NCBI GenBank assembly: GCA_947470885.1
Contig: CANIXE010000036.1
Location: 1-11,758, forward strand
Reading direction: 5' to 3'
Source of the DNA: Planctomycetota bacterium
Lineage (GTDB): Bacteria; Planctomycetota; UBA11346
DNA length: 11,758 bases
Shown: piece by piece, positions 1 to 7,228 of the stretch
How positions within the stretch are numbered: the stretch's first letter is position 1
How the letters are laid out: every line of letters starts with the position of its first letter
Position numbers and translations under genes: made by a program
The notes under the pieces: model-generated
Databases searched by the model: none
The model's input: the letters and a program-made list of their open reading frames with translations, nothing else
What the model was told of the DNA's origin: nothing

Positions 1-1097
1 GTAATATCGGATTTCGCAAACACCCCGGCATCAATCAATTTCACGGACACTAGCTGACCACTACTATCGATGATTCCATAGCCCCGTGCTGGCCGGCCAT
101 TAGATAACGAGGAAACCCCCACCGCATTCAAGGGAATGACGGTGCCAGCAGGAAATAATGCGTTGCTACTGGTGATTATAAGTTGATTGATAAGTGAAAC
201 GCGGCTCCCATCGCTGATCGTTTGAAACGCAATATTCGGCGGGTAATTCACATACCAACCGCTACCACTCAAAGTGCCCGTCAGAGCCGGGGGGGATGCA
301 CCAACCGGGGTGAACGAATACGACACCTCAGCTCCTTTACGTAACGTCACAGAGGCTACTTCACCAGCACTGGGCTGGTGCATAAACATCCCCTGAGGGG
401 TGTAATCTGTAGCCCGCGCTGCGGCACCTTCCAAGGTAAACACTAAGTATCGTGAAAACGAAATGTCGTTGAAAAGTATCTCGAAATTTCCCTCTGGGGA
501 CGGATCGCCATAAAATTCACTCAGGGTCTGGTCGGGCATTCCCAGTGTAGCCAAAATGTCATTGTCCGCGATGGTCACCGTGGCAACGGATCCAACACCG
601 ATGATGTAACTAGGATTTTGCAAGAAGCGCACTTTGACGTTTTCCTGACCCTCCTTGACCCCATCTTCATAGGCGTTCACCAGAATGTCGATGTCCTGCT
701 GACCAGGCGCAAAGGTAACTGAAAAGCCACCAGCCGAAAGGATGGGCAGGGTAGACGTGGCTCCGTTCAGCTTCGTGGAGGGATCGAGGTCAAGTCCATA
801 ATCCATATTAGACGTAGAAGAAATAGCGATACCGGTTGGACCACCCACGCCACTATAACTGGCAGCCTTAGGCGCTGTCGCCAAACCTGCCGCATCGACG
901 CCATCGAGCACCAGATTCACCACCAAAATCCCCGATGAACCAGAACGATGCAGGCGGAAACGCCCAGGAGTTCCGCCCTCCTGAGCAGTTACTACCGTGG
1001 CCGTGATTTCCACCGTATCCAGGCTCGAAGAGGCGGCACTGACCACGCCGATAAACAGGGCCAGGGCCATGAAGGAACGGGCAAGGTGGGCGATCAT
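1..1097 (-). CDS. Secreted Calx-beta domain protein, 5' part only (C-terminus off the left edge)
   Basis: The frame stays open from the ATG at 1097 to the window edge, about 365 codons with no stop. The protein begins with a short basic start and a hydrophobic stretch, MIAHLARSFMALALFIGVV, then SAAS, which reads as a signal peptide for export. Residues about 27-180 look like a Calx-beta domain: VEITATVV near the start, an acidic strand around 'NAYEDGVKEGQENVKVRF', and the typical closing motif 'ATVTIADND' at about 172-180. A second, more divergent copy may follow, with 'ARATDYTPQG' resembling the Calx-beta 'DYT' motif. Calx-beta domains are Ca2+-binding beta-sandwiches common in large bacterial surface or adhesion proteins, so a cell-envelope or extracellular role is inferred. 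AGAGG lies 9 nt upstream of the ATG (1107-1111) and supports this start. G+C is visibly lower than in the housekeeping genes to the right. The C-terminal part, and any anchor or sorting domain, is not visible. Confidence 0.8.
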   Translation of the reverse strand, partial: MIAHLARSFMALALFIGVVSAASSSLDTVEITATVVTAQEGGTPGRFRLHRSGSSGILVVNLVLDGVDAAGLATAPKAASYSGVGGPTGIAISSTSNMDYGLDLDPSTKLNGATSTLPILSAGGFSVTFAPGQQDIDILVNAYEDGVKEGQENVKVRFLQNPSYIIGVGSVATVTIADNDILATLGMPDQTLSEFYGDPSPEGNFEILFNDISFSRYLVFTLEGAAARATDYTPQGMFMHQPSAGEVASVTLRKGAEVSYSFTPVGASPPALTGTLSGSGWYVNYPPNIAFQTISDGSRVSLINQLIITSSNALFPAGTVIPLNAVGVSSLSNGRPARGYGIIDSSGQLVSVKLIDAGVFAKSDI

Positions 1098-1319
1098 GGG
1101 ATTAAGCCTCTGGTACACGGGACGCTCGTAGGCTAGGGACCACAGAGATTTCAAGGAATCCACTGCAAATTGATGGTCAAATGCAGGTTCCGGGGCTTTA
1201 ACCCGACGGATTGACGGCAGGGATTTTGAAGACATGGACTTGCAAACTAACAACCCAGGTGAGGTCGTGCAACCCATCCACCCAGCCGAACACTTCTACA
1301 GTTGCCCATTCGAACCATC
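1098..1319. other. Intergenic spacer between the CxxCH gene and the Calx-beta gene
   Basis: This 222-nt stretch separates two genes on the minus strand. I see no convincing reading frame, no rho-independent terminator with a T-run, and no -35/-10 pair good enough to call. The only functional signal I accept is the AGAGG at 1107-1111 in front of the Calx-beta start. The gap is long compared with the overlap between the two upstream genes, so the Calx-beta gene may have its own promoter here. Confidence 0.5.
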
Positions 1320-2531
1320 TTAACCCAGAGCCACCCGAGCCCGCTTGCCGATGGCCGAGAGGAACGAGCTGGACGCCAGACCGATTTGTCGGCGCACTTC
1401 CGGGTCCTTCAATGGCGCCCGGATGCTTGCAGGCAGGCGCTTGGCAAGAGCATCCACCCCGCCCGATGTAGCTGATGCAAGTCCATGGACAGCACGCTGA
1501 TAGCCTTGCTGTCCGGTGACTTTGGCAATGCCACCGAGCAAAGCCCCCAGGACTTCCGCGCGGTCATCCAGGGTCAACGCCGGATGGGTGGCCACAGTTG
1601 CTCCCCAGGCTTCCAAGCAGGGGCCCAACGGCAGCAGCAACTCCGGCGCCCGACGCAGGCATCGCAGTGGCCGCAGGGGATAATGCCGATGACCTTCGGC
1701 CGAAACGGTCTGGTACACGGCCTTCGCCCGGGTAAACGACCCACCGTAGGCCCGATCCCGACCATGGGCCATCTCAGCGAAACGGTCCCGCCAGGGTTGG
1801 TAGTCGGATGATTGCTCTGGCCAGAAGCTGATGCCTTGGTCCAAGTCGCCAGCATTATGGGTCAGAATCCAGCCCAATCTGATGAGGCTCCAGGAATCTT
1901 CCGGGGTTCCCGGCTTACGGGCCAGCCGTTCGAAAGCAGCGATTTCCCGGCGCAACTCAGCGTCAATGAGCCCACCAATTTCGTCCGCTAGCACAGCATC
2001 CTTGGCCCGGATGGCCGCCCCCAAGGCCCCGGCCAATACGCCAAGCCACTCGCCGTCATGGCCGCTGATGGGCCCCTCTGGGGTGGTCACAAATCGAGTG
2101 GAAACCCCTTCGAGGGACCACCGGCGGGCGTGGTCAACGATTTCCAGGCGCTCACGGACGGCGTCACTTCCGCCCCGTTCCCAGAGGATGCCGCGGATCT
2201 TGGTATCCACATCCGTAGGGATGTAGGTTGCCACCGAAGCGTGATGACAGGCCATGCAAAAGGTAAAATAATCCAGGCGGTCGGCCGAGCTGGGTCGCTC
2301 GACCCCCGTGATCCGGGCAGCCCCCGCGAGAACCCTCAGAAAGCCCAAGGGCCCCGCGGAAACCTGGGACAACCGCTGACCTTCGCCAAGAGGCGGCACT
2401 GGCCAGGAAGAATACCAGGGCGCCGCATTGGCCACCTGGGCGAACAACTGGCCTGGGCCGATCTTATTGTCAAAACGATCGGCTAGGGCTGTTTCCCGCG
2501 CCTGGGGACCTCCCTGGCGACGGTCAATCAT
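1320..2531 (-). CDS. Unrecognised 403-aa protein with a CxxCH motif
   Basis: I do not recognise the family with confidence. The start codon overlaps the end of the upstream gene (ATGATTGA, 8 nt), so translation is probably coupled. There is no signal peptide or clear membrane span, so a cytoplasmic location is inferred unless the start lies elsewhere. The best landmark is 'FCMACHH' at residues 91-97, which contains CxxCH (C92, C95, H96). Other blocks that look constrained are 'VATYIPTDVDTKIRG' (100-114), 'SGHDGEW' (156-162), 'LTHNAGDLDQGISFW' (223-237), 'GHRHYPLRPLR' (280-290), 'LLLPLGPCLEAWGAT' (298-312) and 'TGQQGYQRAVHGL' (339-351). The repeated His, Asp and Cys residues could bind a metal. 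A c-type haem is less likely without an export signal. The C-terminal third looks helical. Coupling to the secreted helical/lectin-like protein upstream suggests a shared process that I cannot name. Confidence 0.75.
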   Translation of the reverse strand: MIDRRQGGPQARETALADRFDNKIGPGQLFAQVANAAPWYSSWPVPPLGEGQRLSQVSAGPLGFLRVLAGAARITGVERPSSADRLDYFTFCMACHHASVATYIPTDVDTKIRGILWERGGSDAVRERLEIVDHARRWSLEGVSTRFVTTPEGPISGHDGEWLGVLAGALGAAIRAKDAVLADEIGGLIDAELRREIAAFERLARKPGTPEDSWSLIRLGWILTHNAGDLDQGISFWPEQSSDYQPWRDRFAEMAHGRDRAYGGSFTRAKAVYQTVSAEGHRHYPLRPLRCLRRAPELLLPLGPCLEAWGATVATHPALTLDDRAEVLGALLGGIAKVTGQQGYQRAVHGLASATSGGVDALAKRLPASIRAPLKDPEVRRQIGLASSSFLSAIGKRARVALG

Positions 2532-4137
2532 CCTTCATCGGAACAAGTTTAACCCGAATGCTGCCAACGGCGTTGGTCACCATCGAACGGTTGGCAGCCA
2601 AGTAGATCTGGCCGGTCCCGGTGATCATCTCCCCAGCCTTTTTCCTGGCCGCGGAATCCCCCAACCAACACACCACTGCTCCAAAGCCCAAGGCGGCAGC
2701 CTCAACTGAAAGCCCTGTCTCACCCTTGACGGCAGAAGCAGGGACGCCCTTCCAGCCCGTTGTGACCGTTCCAAATTCCTGGGATTGCATCGTCCACACA
2801 TCTTCCGGGTGAGGCACGATGCGAATACGCTCCCCCACCTTCAGCGCCAACTTGGCATCAACTTTTTCTTCTTTGGCAGATACGGTAACTGCTGGGAATC
2901 TGAGTTTTTCCCACTGACCCGGGGTCACATTCTGCCAATCCAAGGTGTCGAGATCCATCGGCAAGGCCTTATCGATCTCTGCCAAGCGTTGTTCGATCCG
3001 GCTCTTCCCTGGACCCTCCAAGGTACGGATGACGGCAGAATACCAACGCTGGGCCCGGTCAAACATGCCATTACGGTCGGTGGCTGAGCCGGCTCGCTTC
3101 GCCATGTCGTACCAAGCGTCCCCCAGCCGGACCCGTTGAGCCTCTTCGGTGGGATTGGTGAGATCCTCATTCGCCAGCCATTTCAAATCCGGATCGGTGC
3201 CCTTGGCGACATTCCCGAGTCCGACATCCCAACGACGCAATTCAAAGCAAAAATAGCGACCTACGGTAAGATTCGCCTGGGCATCCCCTGGATCGGCAAA
3301 CAAGGCGAGAATGGCCACTGCCACCGGCTTGTCCTTCATCTGCTGCAGAACCGCGCGCTGGTATTCCTTGGCATTGATTCCGTTGAATGCCGCTTCGAGC
3401 TGTTCTGCCGCATCGCCCAGCTGGCCATAGTCCTCGGCCTCCTGGGCAAGATGGGCCGCCTCCTGGAGCATCGCATAGCGGATCCCTGCTTCAGTGGCCG
3501 GCTGACGCGCCCCTTCAATAAACCGCCGGGCCAGTGCTCTTTTGCCGACAAAGGTGCGTCTACCGTATTCCTTGACATAAGTGGTCCGGAGCTGGGCGAA
3601 GGCTGCTTTCGCCGTGCGCTCGTCTGGTCGAGGGGATTTGCCCAAGATCACCGGCAAGACGGGTTTTGCCGGTGGCGGCGGGACGTCCTTGGGCGTCTGG
3701 ATCACCAAGGGAATCGGGACTACATTGGATTTCACCTCGGGCTTAGCCTCCTGCGGAAGGACCAGTGCGCCTCCACTACGTGCCACAAATTCCCTAAGAC
3801 TTGCGTAGTTCATCTGTTTTTTACACCAGAAGAGCTCGGCCTGGGAATCCACCACTCCTTCGGTATCGCCGATTTTCTCATAGAGCCGGTGGGCCTCTGC
3901 ATATTCTACGGCCGCATCGACAACCAATTTGGGATTCCCCCGTACATTTTCCCGGTATCGCTTTTGCAGATCCTTCGCTTTGGCGGCATGATCGGCGGCA
4001 CTGAACTTGATCGCCGCCGATTCCAATTGGTTCAACTCTGACACCGTTCCGACCGTCGCCTCGGCCGAGATGCCCTGGGTAGCCAAACCCGGAAAGCATA
4101 GGAACAGGAACGCCACAGGAATCAGGGTACGTGACAT
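2524..4137 (-). CDS. Secreted helical (TPR-like) protein with a C-terminal beta domain resembling PA-IL/LecA
   Basis: The start is taken as the ATG at 4137 (MSRTLIPVAFLFLCFPGLAT, then GISA and EA), giving 537 aa with a typical signal peptide cut near residue 25. A TTG three codons upstream is possible but adds only MTP. No clear Shine-Dalgarno precedes either start. Residues about 30-120 are helical. A proline-rich linker follows at about 143-163 ('TPKDVPPPPAKPVLP'), then a helical region at about 170-390. That region contains 'LGDAWYDMAKRAG' and ends with 'GPGKSRIEQRLAEI', a pattern I associate with planctomycete secreted proteins. Residues about 420-537 form a beta-rich segment: 'LKVGERIRIVPH', 'GFGAVVCWLGDS', 'GTGQIYLAANRSM', 'GSIRVKLVPM'. 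Its strand order resembles the PA-IL/LecA-like galactose-binding fold, so carbohydrate binding outside the cytoplasm is an inference. The domain call is weaker than the gene call. It is the first gene of a pair with the downstream CxxCH gene. Confidence 0.8.
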   Translation of the reverse strand: MSRTLIPVAFLFLCFPGLATQGISAEATVGTVSELNQLESAAIKFSAADHAAKAKDLQKRYRENVRGNPKLVVDAAVEYAEAHRLYEKIGDTEGVVDSQAELFWCKKQMNYASLREFVARSGGALVLPQEAKPEVKSNVVPIPLVIQTPKDVPPPPAKPVLPVILGKSPRPDERTAKAAFAQLRTTYVKEYGRRTFVGKRALARRFIEGARQPATEAGIRYAMLQEAAHLAQEAEDYGQLGDAAEQLEAAFNGINAKEYQRAVLQQMKDKPVAVAILALFADPGDAQANLTVGRYFCFELRRWDVGLGNVAKGTDPDLKWLANEDLTNPTEEAQRVRLGDAWYDMAKRAGSATDRNGMFDRAQRWYSAVIRTLEGPGKSRIEQRLAEIDKALPMDLDTLDWQNVTPGQWEKLRFPAVTVSAKEEKVDAKLALKVGERIRIVPHPEDVWTMQSQEFGTVTTGWKGVPASAVKGETGLSVEAAALGFGAVVCWLGDSAARKKAGEMITGTGQIYLAANRSMVTNAVGSIRVKLVPMKDD

Positions 4138-4345
4138 GGGAGTCAACTATGACACACCCGCGACGCCGACAAGCCTAGGAATGCAGCACACCTCAAGGCA
4201 CTTTCCCAATCAGCCACTTGTAATGCCGTATTTTCCCCCATAATGTTCCGCCCCACCGCTTCCCCCAGATTTCGTCGCCCGTCGCGCCGAAAAACCTGGA
4301 AAGCAGCACCCCGCGCCAAATTCGGCGTCGTGAAGGTATTCGCAT
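4138..4345. other. Divergent intergenic region and rpsD leader
   Basis: This 208-nt spacer separates the minus-strand secreted-protein gene from plus-strand rpsD and must hold signals for at least one of them. A possible plus-strand promoter lies at 4218-4244, which would give rpsD a leader of about 95 nt. Just before the rpsD ribosome site, TTCGGCG (4321-4327) can pair with CGCCGAA (4285-4291). Most of it can instead pair with the nearer GCGCC at 4312-4316, so two exclusive hairpins are possible. The Shine-Dalgarno is GAAGG at 4332-4336, 9 nt from the ATG. No promoter for the minus-strand gene could be called. Confidence 0.5.
4218..4244 (+). promoter_or_regulatory. Possible sigma-70-type promoter for rpsD
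   Basis: TTGTAA (4218-4223) and CATAAT (4239-4244) resemble -35 and -10 boxes, but the 15-nt spacer is shorter than the usual 16-18. The site lies in a locally AT-richer patch in otherwise GC-rich DNA and is correctly placed upstream of rpsD. This is a weak call by eye, and planctomycete promoters are not well described by this consensus. Confidence 0.3.
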
Positions 4346-4960
4346 ATGGCCCGCTATCATGGCCCCAAGCTCCGTCTCATCCGCCGTCTCGGCCAGGAGC
4401 TCCCCGGTCTCACCACCCGCACCCTCACCCGCCGGCCCAATCCGCCGGGGTACGCCGCCAGCCAGCGCAAGGGCATGGTCAAGGTCAGCGAGTACGGTGT
4501 GCGCCTGAAGGAGAAGCAGAAGATCCGCTTCCACTACGGCCTCACCGAACGCGCCCTGCGCTCTGTCTTTGAAAAGGCCAGCCGGATGCCCGGCGATACC
4601 GGTCGCAATCTTCTGTCCCTGCTGGAAGCCCGCCTGGACAACCTGGTCTGGCGCGCCGGCCTGACCCGGACCATCCCCGCGGCCCGCCAGCTCATCGGCC
4701 ACGGCCACATCAACCTGGGCGGCCGTCGCGCCAAGAGCCCTGGCCAGTTGGTCAGCATCGGCGAAGTCTTCCAGGTCCGCGAAAAGGCCCGGGGCCGTGA
4801 AGACATCCGCGTCACCGTCAACGCCCCCCTCATTGAGCGTCCCGCCGGCCTGAAGGCCGACCTGGACACCCTGGCGATCACTGTCGAAGCCCTGCCCGGT
4901 CCGGAGCAGGTCCCCTTCCCAGTGAATATCCAGAAGGTGCTCGAGTTCTTCTCGAAGTAA
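4346..4960 (+). CDS. rpsD: 30S ribosomal protein S4 (uS4)
   Basis: S4 is a primary 16S rRNA-binding protein that helps start assembly of the small subunit and lies near the mRNA entry channel. The 204-aa length is normal for the family. The N-terminus MARYHGPKLRLIRRLG and 'KQKIRFHYGLTERALR' (57-72) are typical of S4. The S4 RNA-binding domain covers about residues 94-157, with 'RLDNLVWRAGL', 'ARQLIGHGHINLGG' and 'SPGQLVSIGE'. The C-terminus FFSK is also typical. The N-terminal region has no four-cysteine zinc site, so this is the zinc-free form. GAAGG 9 nt upstream fixes the ATG at 4346. The gene stands alone rather than in an alpha-operon-like cluster with rpsM, rpsK and rpoA, and it ends at a strong terminator. 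S4 often represses its own synthesis in other bacteria; the paired segments in the leader would fit this but do not prove it. Confidence 0.98.
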   Translation: MARYHGPKLRLIRRLGQELPGLTTRTLTRRPNPPGYAASQRKGMVKVSEYGVRLKEKQKIRFHYGLTERALRSVFEKASRMPGDTGRNLLSLLEARLDNLVWRAGLTRTIPAARQLIGHGHINLGGRRAKSPGQLVSIGEVFQVREKARGREDIRVTVNAPLIERPAGLKADLDTLAITVEALPGPEQVPFPVNIQKVLEFFSK

Positions 4961-4979
4961 GTCCCGCCAATCGGCGATC

Positions 4980-5014
4980 CAAGAAACCCCCGGGCGAACC
5001 CCGGGGGTTTCTTG
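4980..5014. terminator. Bidirectional rho-independent terminator between rpsD and pgeF
   Basis: This is a perfect inverted repeat with arms at 4980-4994 and 5000-5014, 15 bp long, with a 5-nt loop (CGAAC). The GC-rich core (CCCCCGGG) is flanked by an A-rich left arm (AAGAAA) and a T-rich right arm (TTTCTT). Either strand's transcript therefore forms a hairpin ending in a U-rich run. On the plus strand more T residues follow at 5015-5017. It lies 19 nt after the rpsD stop and directly beyond the pgeF stop, so it serves both convergent units. Confidence 0.93.
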
Positions 5015-5016
5015 TT

Positions 5017-5682
5017 TCACCCCCCGCGCCAGGCCACCAGCAGCTGGACCAGACCGGATCCCTGATGCCGATAGCTGTGGAGCCTGGGATCGTCCGCCGT
5101 GCAGATGCCGGCGTCGATGATTCGGGAAATCCCAGCCCCCCGCAGATCCGCGGCCAGCGCCACCGCCAGATCCAGATGGGCCCGGCCCGGCACCGTCGGC
5201 ACCACGGCTTCCGGCGGCCAAGACCTGGATCCCAAGACCGGGGCACCCACCTCATAGCGGGGGCCACTGATACCCGGTCCGATGAACGCAACCCATTGGC
5301 CCGGCGGCGTGGCGGATCGCGCCGCCACCGCCGCCGTCAAGGCAGTCACCATCCCCCCTGCCGTCCCCCGCCAGCCGCAATGACCCACCGCCAGGGCATC
5401 CGCCGCGGCGATCACCACCCCAGGACAGTCGGCTCCATAGGCCCCCAGGGCCAAGCTGGGATCTCCGGTGGCGACCCCGTCGGCCCAGGACAAGTCGGAT
5501 GCTCCGGCATCCGCCACCAGGGCACCATGGATCTGCCGGGGGATGATACAGGGACGCGGGCCAAGCAGGGGATCAAGAAACGCCCTTCGACGCTGGACAT
5601 CCCGTTGGTCCCCCTGGGCCGCTGTGGAATAGGCGACCTCGACCCCGTGACCGATATGCCAACGGAGGTCAGGAAGGGACAT
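5017..5682 (-). CDS. pgeF: Peptidoglycan editing factor PgeF (YfiH, DUF152, laccase-like family)
   Basis: The 221-aa protein matches the YfiH/DUF152 family, once called polyphenol oxidoreductase or laccase. In E. coli, PgeF is a cytoplasmic amidase that removes wrongly incorporated L-Ser from UDP-MurNAc-L-Ser and so keeps peptidoglycan precursors correct. Visible motifs are 'RQIHG' (49-53), 'GADCPG' (83-88), 'GHCGWRGTAGGMV' (100-112), 'FIGPGISGPRYEVG' (133-146), 'AHLDLAVALAADLRGAGI' (168-185) and 'GICTADDPRLHSYRHQG' (192-208). H52, C86 and H101 fit the conserved His-Cys-His metal site. The usual 'HAGWRG' reads 'HCGWRG' here. The gene begins 5 nt after the cysS stop, so the two are almost certainly one operon. 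No Shine-Dalgarno is clear, so coupling to cysS translation is likely. It ends at the bidirectional terminator. Confidence 0.93.
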   Translation of the reverse strand: MSLPDLRWHIGHGVEVAYSTAAQGDQRDVQRRRAFLDPLLGPRPCIIPRQIHGALVADAGASDLSWADGVATGDPSLALGAYGADCPGVVIAAADALAVGHCGWRGTAGGMVTALTAAVAARSATPPGQWVAFIGPGISGPRYEVGAPVLGSRSWPPEAVVPTVPGRAHLDLAVALAADLRGAGISRIIDAGICTADDPRLHSYRHQGSGLVQLLVAWRGG

Positions 5683-5687
5683 GACGT

Positions 5688-7151
5688 TCAGCGAACCACG
5701 GGGCCGCGCTCCCAGGAGGCGCCGTCCTTGGCGTCCTTCACTGTGATCCCCGCCGCCTTCAGCCGATCGCGGATCAGGTCGCTGGTGGCGAAATCCCGGG
5801 CCGCTCGGGCCTTTTGCCGTAATTCCAGCACCAGGGACATGACTTGGTCCAGGGCTCCATCCCCCGCCGGAACGGTGCCGGATTCCTCGGCCTTGGCATG
5901 GGCCGCTGCGTCTCCGGGTTGGAACAGCCCCAGCAGCCGGCCAAGATCCCGGGCCAGGCGGAGGGCCGCGGGGCGCTCAACCTCGGGCAGCTTCCGGGCC
6001 TCTGCCAAGAGGCTGTGGATCTGGGCAAGAGCCGCGCCCGTGTTGAAGTCCTCATCCATCGCTTCGGTGAACGCGGCACGAATCTTGGCAACCGCCTCGG
6101 TGCAGGGTCGGACCAACAATTCTTCCAACCGGGGTTCGCCCGGTTCTTCCACCACCGGGGCGAGGGCCGCGAGCAACCGGCCCAGGCTGGTGCGGATGGC
6201 GGTGATCGCCTGGGGCCCGAAATCCACCGGCCGGCGGTAGTGGCCAGATAACAGCAGCAGGCGAATCGCCGGGGCGCCGAAACGATCGACGACGCGGAGA
6301 GCCTTGAATTGATCACCAAAGGCGGGGTCCTTCATCCGCGGGTCGGACTTGCTGATCTTCTGGCCCTCGAACTGGACCAGATTGTTGTGCATCCAATAGC
6401 GAGCATAAGTGCCGCCGTGGGCCTCGCCTTGGGCGATCTCGTTCTCGTGGTGGGGGAATTTCAAATCCTCTCCACCGGCGTGGATGTCAAAGGACGCCCC
6501 CAGGGTGTGGCAGCTCATCACGCTGCATTCAATGTGCCAGCCCGGACGGCCCTGACCCCAGGGGCTGTCCCATACCGGCTCGCCGGGCTTGGCGTGTTTC
6601 CACAGGGCGAAATCCGCGGGATGGCGCAGGCCCGAATCCCGTTCGACCCGGCTACCGGAGATCATCTCGTCCAACTTTCGGCCTGACAGCTTGCCGTAAG
6701 CGGGCTGCTTCGCCACGTCGTAGGCCACACCGTCGGGGACGACGTAGGCCCGGTCCTTGGCGATCAGTTCGCCGATATACTGGACCATCTGGGTCACATA
6801 GCCGGTGCAGGTGGGACGGTCGGTGATGGTGGTGACGTGGAGGCGCTGAAGCAAACCAAGATATTGGGCCGTGTAGCGTTTGGTGATGGCCTGCCACGGC
6901 TCGCCGGTTTTCAGATGGAGGTTGATGATCTTATCGTCGATGTCAGTGATGTTGTTGACAAAGCGCACGACGAAGCCCCGGGCGGCGAACCAACGAGCCA
7001 CCGAGTCGAACAACACCGGACCCATCAGATGGCCGATGTGGCAGTCGTCGTAGACCGTGGGTCCGCACAGGTACATGCCCACCCGTCCTGGGGTGTGGGG
7101 GACGAATGTCTCGACCTGGCGGGAGAGCGTGTTGTAGATGCGGATGGGCAT
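5688..7151 (-). CDS. cysS: Cysteinyl-tRNA synthetase
   Basis: This class I synthetase charges tRNA-Cys with cysteine using ATP. I chose the ATG at 7151 (MPIRIYNTLSRQ), which matches the usual family N-terminus and gives 487 aa. An in-frame TTG at 7187 would add 12 unlikely residues. The 'MYLCGPTVYDDCHIGH' block holds the HIGH signature at 38-41. 'VNNITDIDDKII' at 65-76 is also typical of the family. Zinc ligands line up as C29, C209 (in GWHIECS), H234 and E238 (in PHHENE). The second signature is KISKS at 265-269. After it the usual 'LGNF' stretch is replaced by 'DPRMKDPAFGDQFKAL', a segment about 8 residues longer than in E. coli CysRS. The C-terminal helical and anticodon-binding region, about 315-487, is complete. 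GGAG lies 12 nt upstream. pgeF follows after 5 nt, and the gene is divergent from the aminotransferase gene across 77 nt in which no clear promoter was seen. Confidence 0.97.
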   Translation of the reverse strand: MPIRIYNTLSRQVETFVPHTPGRVGMYLCGPTVYDDCHIGHLMGPVLFDSVARWFAARGFVVRFVNNITDIDDKIINLHLKTGEPWQAITKRYTAQYLGLLQRLHVTTITDRPTCTGYVTQMVQYIGELIAKDRAYVVPDGVAYDVAKQPAYGKLSGRKLDEMISGSRVERDSGLRHPADFALWKHAKPGEPVWDSPWGQGRPGWHIECSVMSCHTLGASFDIHAGGEDLKFPHHENEIAQGEAHGGTYARYWMHNNLVQFEGQKISKSDPRMKDPAFGDQFKALRVVDRFGAPAIRLLLLSGHYRRPVDFGPQAITAIRTSLGRLLAALAPVVEEPGEPRLEELLVRPCTEAVAKIRAAFTEAMDEDFNTGAALAQIHSLLAEARKLPEVERPAALRLARDLGRLLGLFQPGDAAAHAKAEESGTVPAGDGALDQVMSLVLELRQKARAARDFATSDLIRDRLKAAGITVKDAKDGASWERGPVVR

Positions 7152-7228
7152 GGCGCGGGGAGTCTCCGATGCAGGGGAAGGGGTCAATCAGGTTGCCCGC
7201 GGAACGAACCTCCGATCATGCCCCGACC

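Noticed and set aside
1308..1316. ATTCGAACC, like a tRNA T-loop complement
   Set aside because: No acceptor, D or anticodon stem can be built around it on either strand.
3136..4041. A 301-codon plus-strand open frame over the secreted-protein gene
   Set aside because: The opposite strand has a signal peptide, a domain order and an operon partner. This frame has none of these and no plausible start context.
4193..5221. A 342-codon minus-strand open frame across rpsD
   Set aside because: It runs antisense to a textbook rpsD gene, crosses the terminator and overlaps pgeF. The protein is low complexity.
5065..6240. A 391-codon plus-strand open frame across pgeF and cysS
   Set aside because: It is antisense to two recognised genes, and its Arg- and Ser-rich translation has no motif.
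7152..7187. A longer cysS N-terminus from a TTG start
   Set aside because: The extra 12 residues (MTPSPASETPRA) are unlike CysRS, and the ATG at 7151 begins exactly where the family normally starts.
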